DNA from: Rhodococcus sp. W8901
Lineage (GTDB): Bacteria > Actinomycetota > Actinomycetes > Mycobacteriales > Mycobacteriaceae
Length of the DNA: 64,000 bases
Reading direction: 5' to 3'
NCBI RefSeq assembly: GCF_013348805.1
Contig: NZ_CP054690.1
Span: 3,224,001 to 3,288,000 of the forward strand
Positions 1-8,795 of the stretch are shown here, piece after piece (the first letter of the stretch is position 1; each line of letters starts with the position of its first letter). Position numbers and translations under genes: made by a program. The notes beneath the pieces are model-generated. The model was not told the origin of the DNA, ran no database searches, and saw only the letters and a program-made list of their open reading frames with translations.

Positions 1-198
1 CACCCGTTGGGCGGCGCCCCATTCGGCTCGGTGTGCGACGACGCCGGACGGGTGCACGGGCAGCGTGGGCTCTACGTCCTCGACGGCGCCCGCATCCCCG
101 GGTCCACCGGGGCGTGCAATCCGTCGATGACGATCGCCGCGCTCGCCGAGCACAGCATGGACGCCCTGGTCGCCACCGACGTCGACACTGTCTTCTGA
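1..198 (+). CDS. GMC-family oxidoreductase, C-terminal fragment (cut by window edge)
   Basis: The reading frame is open from base 1 and encodes the end of a flavin-dependent glucose-methanol-choline oxidoreductase. It reads HPLGGAPFGSVCDDAGRV, then GLYVLDGARIPGS and NPSMTIAALAEHSMD. These match the C-terminal FAD- and substrate-binding segment of the family: HPxGG carries the catalytic histidine, and the late NPxxTI stretch is also conserved. Sterol oxidases of the cholesterol oxidase type in actinobacteria end this way, so a sterol or alcohol oxidase is likely, but substrate cannot be set from 65 residues. The gene ends 12 bases before the secreted glycosidase, so the two may be co-transcribed. 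Confidence 0.85.
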   Translation, partial: HPLGGAPFGSVCDDAGRVHGQRGLYVLDGARIPGSTGACNPSMTIAALAEHSMDALVATDVDTVF

Positions 199-209
199 GA
201 AGGACCCCC

Positions 210-1523
210 ATGAAAGCAACGTTGCGCACCGCGATCGTCGCGCTCACGCTCACGCTCCTCGCCGTGCCGACTGCGCAGGCGCAACCGCTCGGCGACGACT
301 TCCTGTGGGGCGTGGCCACCTCCGGGTTCCAGTCGGAGGGGTCGTCGCCCGACAGCAACTGGTCGCGGTACTCGGCCTCCGGGAGGACGCACGACGAGAT
401 CGGCGATGCGGTCGACTTCCGACACCGCTACGCCGAGGACATCGACAACGCGGCCGCGCTCGGTGTCGACGTGTTCCGCTTCGGCATCGAATGGGCCCGG
501 GTGCAACCACATCCGGGCCAGTGGGACAAGACCGAGTTCGCCTACTACGACGACGTGATCCGGCGGATCCGCGACCACGGGATGACGCCGATGATCACCC
601 TCGACCACTGGGTGTACCCGGGTTGGATCGCCGACCGGGGCGGCTGGGCGGATCCTCGCACCGTGGACGACTGGCTGGTCAACGCCGAGGAGGTGGTGAA
701 CCGCTACCGCGACGTCGGCGCCATCTGGATCACGTTCAACGAGCCCACCACCTACGCACAGCGTGAACTGACGTTCGGGGGGATTTCACTTCTCGACGTG
801 CACAAGATGTTCGACGGCATGACACGCGCCCATCGCACGATCTACGACCGCATCCACCAACTCGATCCCACGGCGCGGGTCGGCAGCAATCTCGCGTTCA
901 TCCCCGCCGCGTTCGGGCTGCTCGACAACCTGTTCGTCGACCGGGTCACCGACAAGCTCGACTTCCTCGGCATCGACTACTACTACGGGCTCTCGCTGGA
1001 CAACATCTCCGCGATCGCCGCCGCCACCGACCAGTTCTACGACGTCGTCCCACAGCCGGACGGGATCTACCACGCGCTCATGGCGTATCACCGCAAACTG
1101 CCGGACATGCCGCTGTACGTCGTGGAGAACGGGATGCCCACCGACGACGGCAAGCCACGACCGGACGGCTACACCCGCTCGGATCACCTGCGTGACCACA
1201 TCTACTGGATCGAGCAGGCCCGCAGCGACGGCGCCGACGTGATCGGCTACAACTACTGGTCGATCACCGACAACTACGAGTGGGGTTCGTACCGTCCGCG
1301 GTTCGGGCTGTACACCGTCGACGCGCTCACCGACCCGGCGCTCACCCGCCGCCCCACCGACGCCGTCGACACGTACCGCGGCATCGTCGCCGCCGGGGGC
1401 GTGCCCGCGGACTACACACCGGTGATGCCGAAGGCGTTCTGTTCGCTCGTCGATCCTCCGGGCAGCTGCCTGACCGGTGGCTCGTCGGGCAGCGGATCGG
1501 GCACCGGGTCGGGCGGCTCGTAG
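210..1523 (+). CDS. Secreted glycoside hydrolase family 1 (beta-glucosidase type)
   Basis: A 437-residue retaining beta-glycosidase. The ATG follows an AAGGA-like ribosome site; the frame is open upstream, but that part overlaps the previous gene. An N-terminal signal peptide (MKAT, hydrophobic core, AQA cleavage region) predicts export. The GH1 hallmarks are present: DDFLWGVATSGFQ at the N-terminus, TFNEP with the acid/base Glu at about residue 178, and VVENGMP with the nucleophile Glu at about 306, then a Trp-rich YNYWSITDNYEW segment. The last 15 or so residues are a Gly/Ser-only tail (GGSSGSGSGTGSGGS), unusual for GH1 and perhaps a spacer or wall-proximal linker. Most bacterial GH1 enzymes are cytoplasmic, so a secreted one suggests extracellular glycosides as substrate. 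The substrate itself is not readable. Confidence 0.88.
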   Translation: MKATLRTAIVALTLTLLAVPTAQAQPLGDDFLWGVATSGFQSEGSSPDSNWSRYSASGRTHDEIGDAVDFRHRYAEDIDNAAALGVDVFRFGIEWARVQPHPGQWDKTEFAYYDDVIRRIRDHGMTPMITLDHWVYPGWIADRGGWADPRTVDDWLVNAEEVVNRYRDVGAIWITFNEPTTYAQRELTFGGISLLDVHKMFDGMTRAHRTIYDRIHQLDPTARVGSNLAFIPAAFGLLDNLFVDRVTDKLDFLGIDYYYGLSLDNISAIAAATDQFYDVVPQPDGIYHALMAYHRKLPDMPLYVVENGMPTDDGKPRPDGYTRSDHLRDHIYWIEQARSDGADVIGYNYWSITDNYEWGSYRPRFGLYTVDALTDPALTRRPTDAVDTYRGIVAAGGVPADYTPVMPKAFCSLVDPPGSCLTGGSSGSGSGTGSGGS

Positions 1524-1572
1524 CCACACCCGCCACCGATCCACGGCGTGGGCGCGCCTAAGCTCCTCCCGC

Positions 1573-2190
1573 GTGTCGTGGCAGATGTGGTTGGCATTTT
1601 TCGGCGCCAGCTGGGTGATCAGCCTGTCACCAGGAGCCGGCGCGATCGCGTCGATGTCGGCTGGCCTCCGGCACGGCTTCCTGCGCGGCTACTGGAACAT
1701 CCTCGGCCTGCAGCTGGCGCTGCTGCTACAGATCGCGATCGTCGCGGCAGGCGTCGGCGCCCTGCTCGCCGGCTCGACGACGGCGTTCCTGATCGTGAAG
1801 TGGTTCGGCGTCGCCTACCTCGCGTATCTCGGCATGCGGCAGTGGCGCTCGGCGCCGACACCGATCGAGGCCGAACCGGACAGCAAGCGAGCCACCGCCG
1901 CGGGGCTGGTGCTACGGGCGTTCCTGATCAACTCCAGCAACCCGAAGGCGATCGTCTTCATGCTCGCGGTGCTACCGCAGTTCCTGAACCCCGCCGCACC
2001 GCTGTTCCCGCAGTACGCGCTCATGGCGGCCACGATGGTCGCCGTGGACACCGTCGTCATGACCGGATACACCGGTCTCGCGGCGCGGGTCCTCCGCGTG
2101 CAGCGTTCGCCGCGTCAACAACAGGTCACGAGCCGCGTCTTCGCGACCCTGTTCTTCACCGCCGCGGCGGCCCTCGCCACCGCGGTGTGA
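1573..2190 (+). CDS. LysE/RhtB-family amino-acid exporter
   Basis: A 205-residue inner-membrane protein with about six hydrophobic segments. It begins with the family signature WLAFFGASWVISLSPGAGAI, and an INSSNPKAIVFMLAVLPQF segment lies mid-protein, both typical of LysE/RhtB/LeuE exporters. The family exports amino acids such as lysine, threonine, homoserine or leucine; the specific substrate is unknown. I chose the GTG that gives the usual family length of about 205; the frame is open further upstream but that part is Arg-rich and non-homologous. The gene stands alone between the glycosidase and an unassigned gene. Confidence 0.85.
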   Translation: MSWQMWLAFFGASWVISLSPGAGAIASMSAGLRHGFLRGYWNILGLQLALLLQIAIVAAGVGALLAGSTTAFLIVKWFGVAYLAYLGMRQWRSAPTPIEAEPDSKRATAAGLVLRAFLINSSNPKAIVFMLAVLPQFLNPAAPLFPQYALMAATMVAVDTVVMTGYTGLAARVLRVQRSPRQQQVTSRVFATLFFTAAAALATAV

Positions 2191-2301
2191 CAGGCGCGGT
2201 TCACGGCCTACCGCCGGGGATCGTTCTGTGCCTACGCTGACGGGAGCAGCATGTGCGGGCGCAGACGTCGGTCGGCGGCCCGCCGACCATCGGGAGCGAC
2301 C

Positions 2302-2988
2302 ATGAGCACCAGCCCGCGAACCCTCGCCGAACAACTGCCCGATCTCCCACCGGGCGACGAGTTCGAGCGGTTCGCCGGATACGCGGTGATGGGCCTGCCG
2401 TTCACGACCGGCCACTACCTCGCACTCCGACACTTCCCTACGAGCTCGATCGGCCCTGGCTACGACTCGGTGTGGCACCGGAACCCGGCCGGCCAGTGGG
2501 TCATGTACATCAACGGAGCGCCGGAGTCCTCCTGCCCGCGCTACTTCGGCCGGGCATTGGCGGAATCTCGAACCGCGGACATCACCATCACCTGGAGCGG
2601 ACCGGACGAGTTCGGCGTGACCGTCGGCGACACGATCGACTGGTCGATGATGTTGACCCGTTCCCTCGCCACCCGGGCGATGACCGCCGCCGGATCACTG
2701 ATGCCCGCCGCACTGTGGCGCAACGACCGCGTGCTGACACTGATGTCCCGGGTCGCCGGGCCGCTGCTCGGCGTGGGCCGGGTCGGACTGACCGGGGAAA
2801 CTCCGAGTGGGTATTCCTTCCGTGCCAATCCGCGCCGGTTGTGGGCGGTGCAGCGCAGCCGGGCGACGGTCGACGGCGTCGACGTCGGACCGCCGGGCCC
2901 CCTCCCGGAGCAGGCCCGGCTCGGCGGGTTCTGGCTGCCGCAGCGGGGCATGTTCGCGATCGGGGAGACGTACTTCACGCCGGCGTGA
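2302..2988 (+). CDS. Hypothetical protein, possibly lipid- or pigment-binding fold
   Basis: A 228-residue soluble protein of unknown function. The ATG at this position is preceded by GGGAGCGACC, a plausible ribosome site. It is rich in aromatic residues and Gly (GYDSVWHRNPAGQWVMYING, FGVTVGDTIDWSMM, GGFWLPQRGMFAIGETYF) with no signal peptide and no clear membrane segment. The alternating pattern suggests a beta-barrel or lipocalin-like fold, but this is an impression, not a family match. It is convergent with the SRPBCC gene, the two stops lying next to each other. Confidence 0.6.
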   Translation: MSTSPRTLAEQLPDLPPGDEFERFAGYAVMGLPFTTGHYLALRHFPTSSIGPGYDSVWHRNPAGQWVMYINGAPESSCPRYFGRALAESRTADITITWSGPDEFGVTVGDTIDWSMMLTRSLATRAMTAAGSLMPAALWRNDRVLTLMSRVAGPLLGVGRVGLTGETPSGYSFRANPRRLWAVQRSRATVDGVDVGPPGPLPEQARLGGFWLPQRGMFAIGETYFTPA

Positions 2989-2989
2989 G

Positions 2990-3460
2990 TCACCCGTCGG
3001 CGTACCGCGCGCGCAACTGCTCGAGGGTCGCCGTGATGCCCTGCTCGTCCTTCGAGCGGAACCCCATCCATTCCACCCACTGCGGGAACCTCACCATCGA
3101 ATAGTCGAACACCTCGGTCACCTCCGTGTGACCGGCCGTGGTCTCCGTGAACTCCCAGCGCCAGTGGTGGCCGAGGGGGTGTTTCCACTCGACAACACGC
3201 CCCTCCTCGAAGTCGATGACCCGGCTCGTGATCTGGTACGGCGCGCCGTACATCTTCATCGAGACCGTGAAGGTGGAGCCTTCGTCGAGGCGGTCCGGCC
3301 CGGACACCGCGTGCTGCACGGTCCCGGACCCGTCGAGTTCGTGGTGGCGCCGCGGGTCGGCGATCAGGTCGAAGACCGTCGCGGCGGGTGCGTCGACGGT
3401 GACCCGGCGGGCGATTCTGCGCGGTCCGCGATCGACCACCGTGACGTTCGAGCCGCTCAT
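2990..3460 (-). CDS. SRPBCC (START/Bet v1-like) family protein
   Basis: A 156-residue protein with the polyketide-cyclase/START-like pattern: an N-terminal strand RRVTVDAPAATVFDLIADPRRHHELDGSGTV, a middle EGSTFTVSMKMYG and a C-terminal helix ending TATLEQLRARYADG. Members form a deep hydrophobic pocket that binds lipids or aromatic ligands; a ligand cannot be named. I chose the ATG of MSGSNVTVV because upstream codons have no family match. It converges on the preceding gene. Confidence 0.78.
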   Translation of the reverse strand: MSGSNVTVVDRGPRRIARRVTVDAPAATVFDLIADPRRHHELDGSGTVQHAVSGPDRLDEGSTFTVSMKMYGAPYQITSRVIDFEEGRVVEWKHPLGHHWRWEFTETTAGHTEVTEVFDYSMVRFPQWVEWMGFRSKDEQGITATLEQLRARYADG

Positions 3461-3704
3461 GCGTCCACGGTACGTCGCCACGAGCCGGTCGGCACCCGCG
3501 AACGGAGCCGCGCCCACTCGTTCCGCGGCCGGCGGGGCACGCGGATGCGCCGCCAACCTTGATGAACTGAGAATGAACGTAATCCCAACGAACGTAGTCA
3601 CGGTCGTCGCATCTCCATCGTCTTACCCTGCACAGCAAGCTGATTCGATCGACGTTTCGGCGGTTCGATCGTCCGATTTCACGGCATGGTCACGATTTGC
3701 GACC

Positions 3705-3710
3705 TATACT
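3705..3710 (+). promoter_or_regulatory. -10 box of a probable leaderless transcript
   Basis: TATACT ends seven bases before the ATG of the membrane protein at 3718, and no purine-rich ribosome site lies between. This is the geometry of a leaderless actinobacterial mRNA. No convincing -35 was seen. Confidence 0.4.
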
Positions 3711-3717
3711 GCCGCAC

Positions 3718-4365
3718 ATGCTGATTCACCCGACTCTGCGGATGCAATCGTGGGGATTCACGATCGGGTCGCTGCTCTTCGCGCTCGGCTCCGCACCGGT
3801 ACTCGCGCCGGCCCTCGGAACGGCCACCGCCAACACGGCCTTCTTCGTCGGCTCCTGGTTCTTCACCTACGCCGCGTTCATCCAGTTGGTGCTCAGCGGC
3901 GCCGCCACGACAACGGACACGGATACCGGCAAGCCCGCGATACGCGCCGAATGGCTAGCCGCGGCGACCCAGTTCCTAGGCACGGTGCTCTTCAACATCA
4001 GCACCGGGGCCGCGCTGCACGCCCACACCATCGCCGGCGAGAAGCACCTGGTGTGGACACCGAACGCGGAGGGCTCGATTGCGTTCCTGATCAGCAGCTA
4101 TCTGGCGATCCTGATGCTCGTCCGCGCAAAGAACTACTGGGCTCCGCGCTCCCTCGACTGGCAGAGTGCCTGGTTCAACGCCCTCGGCTCACTCGCGTTC
4201 GGCCTCTCGGCCGCGGGGGCGTTCATCACCCAGTCGGGAAGCGTCGAGGACGCATCCCTCGCCAACGCCGGCACGTTCGTCGGCGCCCTGTTCTTCTTTG
4301 CCGCGTCCGTCATCTTCCTCGGTAAGCCACGTCGTCCCGCGCCGGAGCCTGTCGAGTCACTCTGA
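3718..4365 (+). CDS. Polytopic membrane protein of unknown function
   Basis: A 215-residue protein with about six hydrophobic segments: SWGFTIGSLLFALGSAPVLAP, FVGSWFFTYAAFIQLVL, AATQFLGTVLFNISTGAA, ISSYLAILMLV, SLAFGLSAAGAFI and FVGALFFFAASVIFL. Segments of this kind (GSWFFT, FNISTGAAL, two pairs that look internally repeated) occur in YrhK-like proteins of actinobacteria. The function is unknown. Translation probably begins at the first base of a leaderless mRNA (see the -10 box just upstream). It stands alone, with a 228-base gap before the amidohydrolase. Confidence 0.7.
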   Translation: MLIHPTLRMQSWGFTIGSLLFALGSAPVLAPALGTATANTAFFVGSWFFTYAAFIQLVLSGAATTTDTDTGKPAIRAEWLAAATQFLGTVLFNISTGAALHAHTIAGEKHLVWTPNAEGSIAFLISSYLAILMLVRAKNYWAPRSLDWQSAWFNALGSLAFGLSAAGAFITQSGSVEDASLANAGTFVGALFFFAASVIFLGKPRRPAPEPVESL

Positions 4366-4593
4366 CGCAGGTCCACCGCCGATCTCGCTGCCGCGACGCA
4401 TTGTCGAAGGCAGCGGGATCGGCGGTTCCGGTCCTGGAATCCTTTGCGTCGCACCGTCACTTGTCGAGCCTCTTTCGGCCGTCACCGGGACCACCACCGA
4501 CAACTCGAGAACGGGTGAAGTAGGGGGTTAATTCCGACCCGACGGTGATCGTCGCGGCGCGACCCGGCGCACCCGCTGTTAGCTTTGCGAGGT

Positions 4594-5874
4594 ATGACGA
4601 CTCTTCCGGAAAGCAAGAAGCGGTTACTGTTTCGTAACGTCCGGGTGTTCGACGGCGTATCAGCGGAGCTGAGCAACGGGGACGTTCTGATCGACGGCAA
4701 CAAGGTCGCCGCCGTGTCGACCTCCCCCGTCGGGGATGATCCCGGCAGGGAGACCGTCGTCATCGACGGCGGCGGCCGGGTGTTGATGCCCGGTATGAGC
4801 GATGCACACGTCCACCTGGTCGGTAACGCCAACTCGTACGTCGACCTCCTGATGGGCACGGAGGGACACATCACTCTCAACGGCGTCGCCGAAGCGAAGA
4901 ACATGCTGATGCGAGGGTTCACGGCGGTCCGCGATATGGCCGGTGACACCTCGAGCATCAAGTCCGCGATCGACCGCGGCCAATTCCCCGGGCCGCGCAT
5001 CTACCCGTGCCAGGCCGCGATCTCGCAGACCAGCGGTCACGGCGACTTCGGCAACGTCTACGACACCCCCTCGGCTCTCGGCGGTGCCGAGAATCGCTCG
5101 GAAACAATCGGTTTCATGCGAATCGCCGACGGCGAGGAGCGAGTCCTGGCCGCAGTGCGCGAGCAGCTCAAGAAGGGCGCCTCCCAGATCAAGATGATGG
5201 TCGGCGGCGGAGCCGCCTCGACGTACGACCCGCTGTACACCGTGCAGTTCACCGATGCCGAACTACGGGCGGGGGTCAACGCCGCAACCGACTACGGCAC
5301 CTACGTCGCCACCCATGTCTACAACGTCACCGGCATCCGGCGTGCGATCGAAGCCGGAGTCAAGTCGATCGAGCACGGCCATCTGTCCGACGAGACCACG
5401 GTCAAGTTGATGGCGGAGCGCGACGTTTGGCTGTCGATGCAGCCCTTCGCGGAGGACGATCACCACTACCCCGACGCCGACCGAGCCGAGAAGAACCGCC
5501 AGATCTGCAGTGGCGTGGACCGGATCTACGGCTGGGCCAAGAAGTACGGGGTGAAGGTGGCCTTCGGCACCGATCTGCTGCTCGAGCCGCAGTTCGCGAA
5601 GCGACAGAGCGAGATGGCAGCCAGACTGGGCGATTTCTACAGCAATGTCGAGGCGCTGCGAATGCTGACCTCCGGCAACGCCCAGTTGTTCCGGCTCGCA
5701 GGTGAACGCGATCCGTACCGTGACGCCCCTTTCGGCGTCGTCGCGGAGGGGGCCTGGGCCGACGTACTGCTCGTGGACGGCAACCCACTCGAGGACCTGA
5801 GCGTGCTGGCCGACCCGGAGAAGTACCTGTCGGTGATCGTCAAGGACGGTCAGGTCGTCAAGAACAGCCTGTGA
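4594..5874 (+). CDS. Metal-dependent amidohydrolase family protein
   Basis: A 426-residue TIM-barrel hydrolase of the imidazolonepropionase/Xaa-Pro dipeptidase-like amidohydrolase branch. Visible metal-site features are MSDAHVHL (His72 and His74), QIKMM with a candidate bridging Lys200, a THVYN segment, EHGHL (His261 and His263) and FGTDLL with Asp327. The C-terminus GAWADVLLVDGNPLEDL and VKDGQVVKN is the usual composite-domain ending. Proteins of this branch cleave amide or peptide bonds, including some mycotoxins and dipeptides, but the substrate is unknown. GCGAGG just before the ATG is the only ribosome-site candidate; a TTG nine bases upstream is an alternative start. Confidence 0.85.
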   Translation: MTTLPESKKRLLFRNVRVFDGVSAELSNGDVLIDGNKVAAVSTSPVGDDPGRETVVIDGGGRVLMPGMSDAHVHLVGNANSYVDLLMGTEGHITLNGVAEAKNMLMRGFTAVRDMAGDTSSIKSAIDRGQFPGPRIYPCQAAISQTSGHGDFGNVYDTPSALGGAENRSETIGFMRIADGEERVLAAVREQLKKGASQIKMMVGGGAASTYDPLYTVQFTDAELRAGVNAATDYGTYVATHVYNVTGIRRAIEAGVKSIEHGHLSDETTVKLMAERDVWLSMQPFAEDDHHYPDADRAEKNRQICSGVDRIYGWAKKYGVKVAFGTDLLLEPQFAKRQSEMAARLGDFYSNVEALRMLTSGNAQLFRLAGERDPYRDAPFGVVAEGAWADVLLVDGNPLEDLSVLADPEKYLSVIVKDGQVVKNSL

Positions 5875-5969
5875 CGGCCTGATCGGCCGTCTCCGACGTC
5901 AGCTTCGAAAGCAGCAAGGGTCAAGGACAGCAACCGAACACGTCGCCGTTCGTCGAACGACGAGGGAAT

Positions 5970-6722
5970 GTGGAGTGCGAATTGGTCGAAACACAGATCG
6001 AGGGGTACCAACCCTCGTGGGAACCGGTCTCAGGAACTTTGTTGTCCGCCAGAGCAATCGAACTCCACGGCCCGTGGGGTCACGTATTCGGTCCGCTCGA
6101 TCTCGACATCGACATCGGCGGGGTGACTGTGCTCGCGGCACCGGCCGGCGCCGCGCGTACGGCCCTGTTGATGGCGCTGTGCGGGCGGATGCGCCTGACC
6201 GGCGGGTCCCTCACCGTCCTCGGGTTCGAGGACAAACCCATGGCGGTGTTCCGCAACTCGACCATCGCGTGCCTCAACGAACTCGACGAGGTCCGCCCGT
6301 CGGTCACCGTGCGCGATCTCGTCACCGAACAACTGCGTTGGGACTCACCGTGGTACCGGTTCGTCCCGCGCGTCGGGACGAGCGGTGTCGAGGATATGTG
6401 CGCCGAGGTGTTCGGCGACGTACCACTGCCGGCGCTCAACGCGTTCGTCGACGACCTGCCCGAGATCCAGCAGTTGTTGCTGCGGATCGCCGTGGCCAAC
6501 ACGCGGCGGCCTCCCCTGCTGGTCGTCGGCAGGATCGACAAGATCGCCGACGACGAAGAGCGCCTCATGGTTCTGGAAAGACTTGTGGCACTGGGCCAGA
6601 ACCAGTCCGTGATCACCGCCGACGTGAACCCACTCCCACCGGGTAGTTCGGTGCGCGCCGTCGTGGACCTGCACCAGCTTCTGAACGCCGGAGACATCGG
6701 CGTCATGACCGAGGCGAGGTAG
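5970..6722 (+). CDS. ABC-ATPase-like protein with degenerate catalytic motifs
   Basis: A 250-residue protein with the outline of an ABC nucleotide-binding domain (FGPLDLDIDIGGVTVLAAP, then GGSLTVLGF), but none of the catalytic motifs survive. The Walker A position reads APAGAARTAL in place of GxxGxGKST. The signature region reads VDDLPEIQQLLLRIAVA in place of LSGGQ. The Walker B position reads PPLLVVGRID, lacking the Asp-Glu pair. It therefore probably does not hydrolyse ATP and may be a structural or regulatory partner of the next gene, whose ATG lies three bases after this stop. The start is a GTG closely following GAGGGA; a TTG four codons on is possible. Confidence 0.75.
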   Translation: MECELVETQIEGYQPSWEPVSGTLLSARAIELHGPWGHVFGPLDLDIDIGGVTVLAAPAGAARTALLMALCGRMRLTGGSLTVLGFEDKPMAVFRNSTIACLNELDEVRPSVTVRDLVTEQLRWDSPWYRFVPRVGTSGVEDMCAEVFGDVPLPALNAFVDDLPEIQQLLLRIAVANTRRPPLLVVGRIDKIADDEERLMVLERLVALGQNQSVITADVNPLPPGSSVRAVVDLHQLLNAGDIGVMTEAR

Positions 6723-6725
6723 CCG

Positions 6726-8711
6726 ATGCTTGCAGGCATTTCCCTGGGCAGCGATTCGAAGCGCTACTTCCGTGGCACGATGCCGCGAATCGCCATCATC
6801 ACGATCATCCTCATGCCGCTGCTGTATGGCGCGATGTACCTCTGGGCCTTCTGGAATCCGTTCGGAGCAGTGGACAAGATCCCGGCCGCGATCGTCAACA
6901 TCGACACCGGCAAGACCGCCGACGGACAGGAACTCGACGCCGGCGATCAGGTCGTGAAGTCCCTGATCGCCTCCGGCCAACTCGACCTCGCGGAAGTGTC
7001 CCAGGAGGACGCGGCGAAGGGCCTCTCGGACGGTAAGTACTACTACACGATCACCCTGCCGGAGAACTTCAGCGCGGCGGTCTCGTCACCGAACGGCGAC
7101 CACCCCGAGAAGGCGAATCTCATCTTCACCTTCAACGACGCGAACAATTATCTCGCGACGATCATCGGTCAGGACGCGTCGGAACAGGTGATCAACCAGG
7201 TCAATTCGACGATCGGAGCGCAGGGCGTGGGGCAGGTCCTCACCGGTCTGCAGAGCGCCGGGTCCGGACTGGGGAAGGCGGCGGGCGGGGCCGAACAACT
7301 CGCCACGGGTATCGACCAGGCGAACAGTGGCGCGGACCAACTCGCGTCGGGCGCCCATACCCTCGCCGACAACATGGTCACAGCGCGCAGCGGCTCGGAC
7401 GCCCTGGCCGCCGGTGCCTCCCAGCTGGCAACCGCTATCGACGGCGTCGCCGACCCCCTACTCAACGCGCTCGAGGGGGGCGCGTTGCCGGACGTCGGCG
7501 GTCAAGTCGCACAGCTCCGCCAGTCGCTGGCCGATCTCGCGAGCCGAGCCCCGAGCGAACAACCACGGGCACCGACCGCCCAGGCGGTCGAACAGGTGAT
7601 CAGCGTTCTGAACCGCAGTTCCGATCCGATCGTGCAGCAGGCCGTCGCCGCACTCACACCGCTCACCCGCGCCGTGGCCGCACCCGCGGCGGACATCCGC
7701 GGGGAGCTCGAGGCGCTCCATTCCGACGCGCAGGCGCTCGAGTACCAGCTGACCGATCCGAACAGCCCCCTGCAGAGCGGCCTGGCAATGCTGCAGAACG
7801 GCGGACTCGCGTCCGACGTGCAGCAACTACGCAACGGTGCCGACCAACTCAGCTCCGGGGCCTCGACGCTCAGTCAGGGCATGGGGCAGCTTACGGACGG
7901 CAGCTTCCAGCTCGCCAGCGGCGCCGACCAACTCGCCGCCGGAACCGAGCAGCTGCAGTCCGGGTCGAAGGAACTTGCCTCGGCACTGCAGCAGGGCGCC
8001 GGCCAGGTGCCGAGCTGGAGCGACGAGCAGCGCACGGCGACGGCCGAGACACTGTCCACTCCGGTCGCGCTCCAGCAGGAGTACACGAACGTGGCTCCGA
8101 CCTTCGGAACCGGCTTCGCACCGTTCTTCCTGTCGCTGGCGCTCTTCGTCGGCGGCATCATCACCTGGATGCTGTTGACCCCGTTGCAGTCCCGCCCCAC
8201 CGTCGGTGGCGTCGGGCTGTACCGGACCGTGCTCGCCTCGTACTGGCCGGCGCTCCTGGTCGGCATCCTGCAGGTGGTCGTGATGTACACGGTCGTGCAC
8301 TTCGGCGTCGGGCTCGACGTCAAACACGTCGCCGGCACGATCCTGTTCCTGATGCTGATCTCGGCGACGTACCTCGCGATGATCCAGGCGTTCAACGCGC
8401 TGTTCGGAGTCGCTGTCGGCCGCGTGGTCACCCTGGCTTTCCTCATGCTCCAGCTCGTGTCGGCGGGTGGCATCTACCCTGTCCCGACGACCGCGACGCC
8501 CTTCCAGGTCATTCATCCGTTCGACCCGATGACCTACACGGTGAACGGTCTTCGCCAGCTCACCGTCGGTGAGCACGTCGACTCGCGACTGTGGATCGCC
8601 ATCGCGGTGCTCACCGGCATCCTGCTCGTGAGCCTCACCATCAGCGCCCTCTCGGTCCGCCGCAACCGGCGGTACACGATGGAACGCCTGTACCCACCCA
8701 TCGAGGTCTGA
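6726..8711 (+). CDS. YhgE/Pip family membrane protein
   Basis: A 661-residue protein with the YhgE/Pip layout. One N-terminal membrane helix (IAIITIILMPLLYGAMYLWAFWNPFG) is followed by a long extracytoplasmic region of about 430 residues, then five or so C-terminal membrane helices of ABC-2 type. The outside region carries repeated heptads such as GADQLASGAHTL, GASTLSQGMGQL and GADQLAAGTEQL, expected to form a long coiled coil. Members include the phage-infection protein Pip and ESX/type VII-associated proteins. The ribosome site GCGAGG lies in the end of the preceding gene, so the two are probably translationally coupled. Glutamate decarboxylase follows in the same direction. Confidence 0.88.
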   Translation: MLAGISLGSDSKRYFRGTMPRIAIITIILMPLLYGAMYLWAFWNPFGAVDKIPAAIVNIDTGKTADGQELDAGDQVVKSLIASGQLDLAEVSQEDAAKGLSDGKYYYTITLPENFSAAVSSPNGDHPEKANLIFTFNDANNYLATIIGQDASEQVINQVNSTIGAQGVGQVLTGLQSAGSGLGKAAGGAEQLATGIDQANSGADQLASGAHTLADNMVTARSGSDALAAGASQLATAIDGVADPLLNALEGGALPDVGGQVAQLRQSLADLASRAPSEQPRAPTAQAVEQVISVLNRSSDPIVQQAVAALTPLTRAVAAPAADIRGELEALHSDAQALEYQLTDPNSPLQSGLAMLQNGGLASDVQQLRNGADQLSSGASTLSQGMGQLTDGSFQLASGADQLAAGTEQLQSGSKELASALQQGAGQVPSWSDEQRTATAETLSTPVALQQEYTNVAPTFGTGFAPFFLSLALFVGGIITWMLLTPLQSRPTVGGVGLYRTVLASYWPALLVGILQVVVMYTVVHFGVGLDVKHVAGTILFLMLISATYLAMIQAFNALFGVAVGRVVTLAFLMLQLVSAGGIYPVPTTATPFQVIHPFDPMTYTVNGLRQLTVGEHVDSRLWIAIAVLTGILLVSLTISALSVRRNRRYTMERLYPPIEV

Positions 8712-8795
8712 TCCTCGACCGACACCGGAAGTTCCTGACACACAACGCGCGACCAGTTCCACCCACAGATCGCTCGAAGTATCGGAGGAGAGAAG

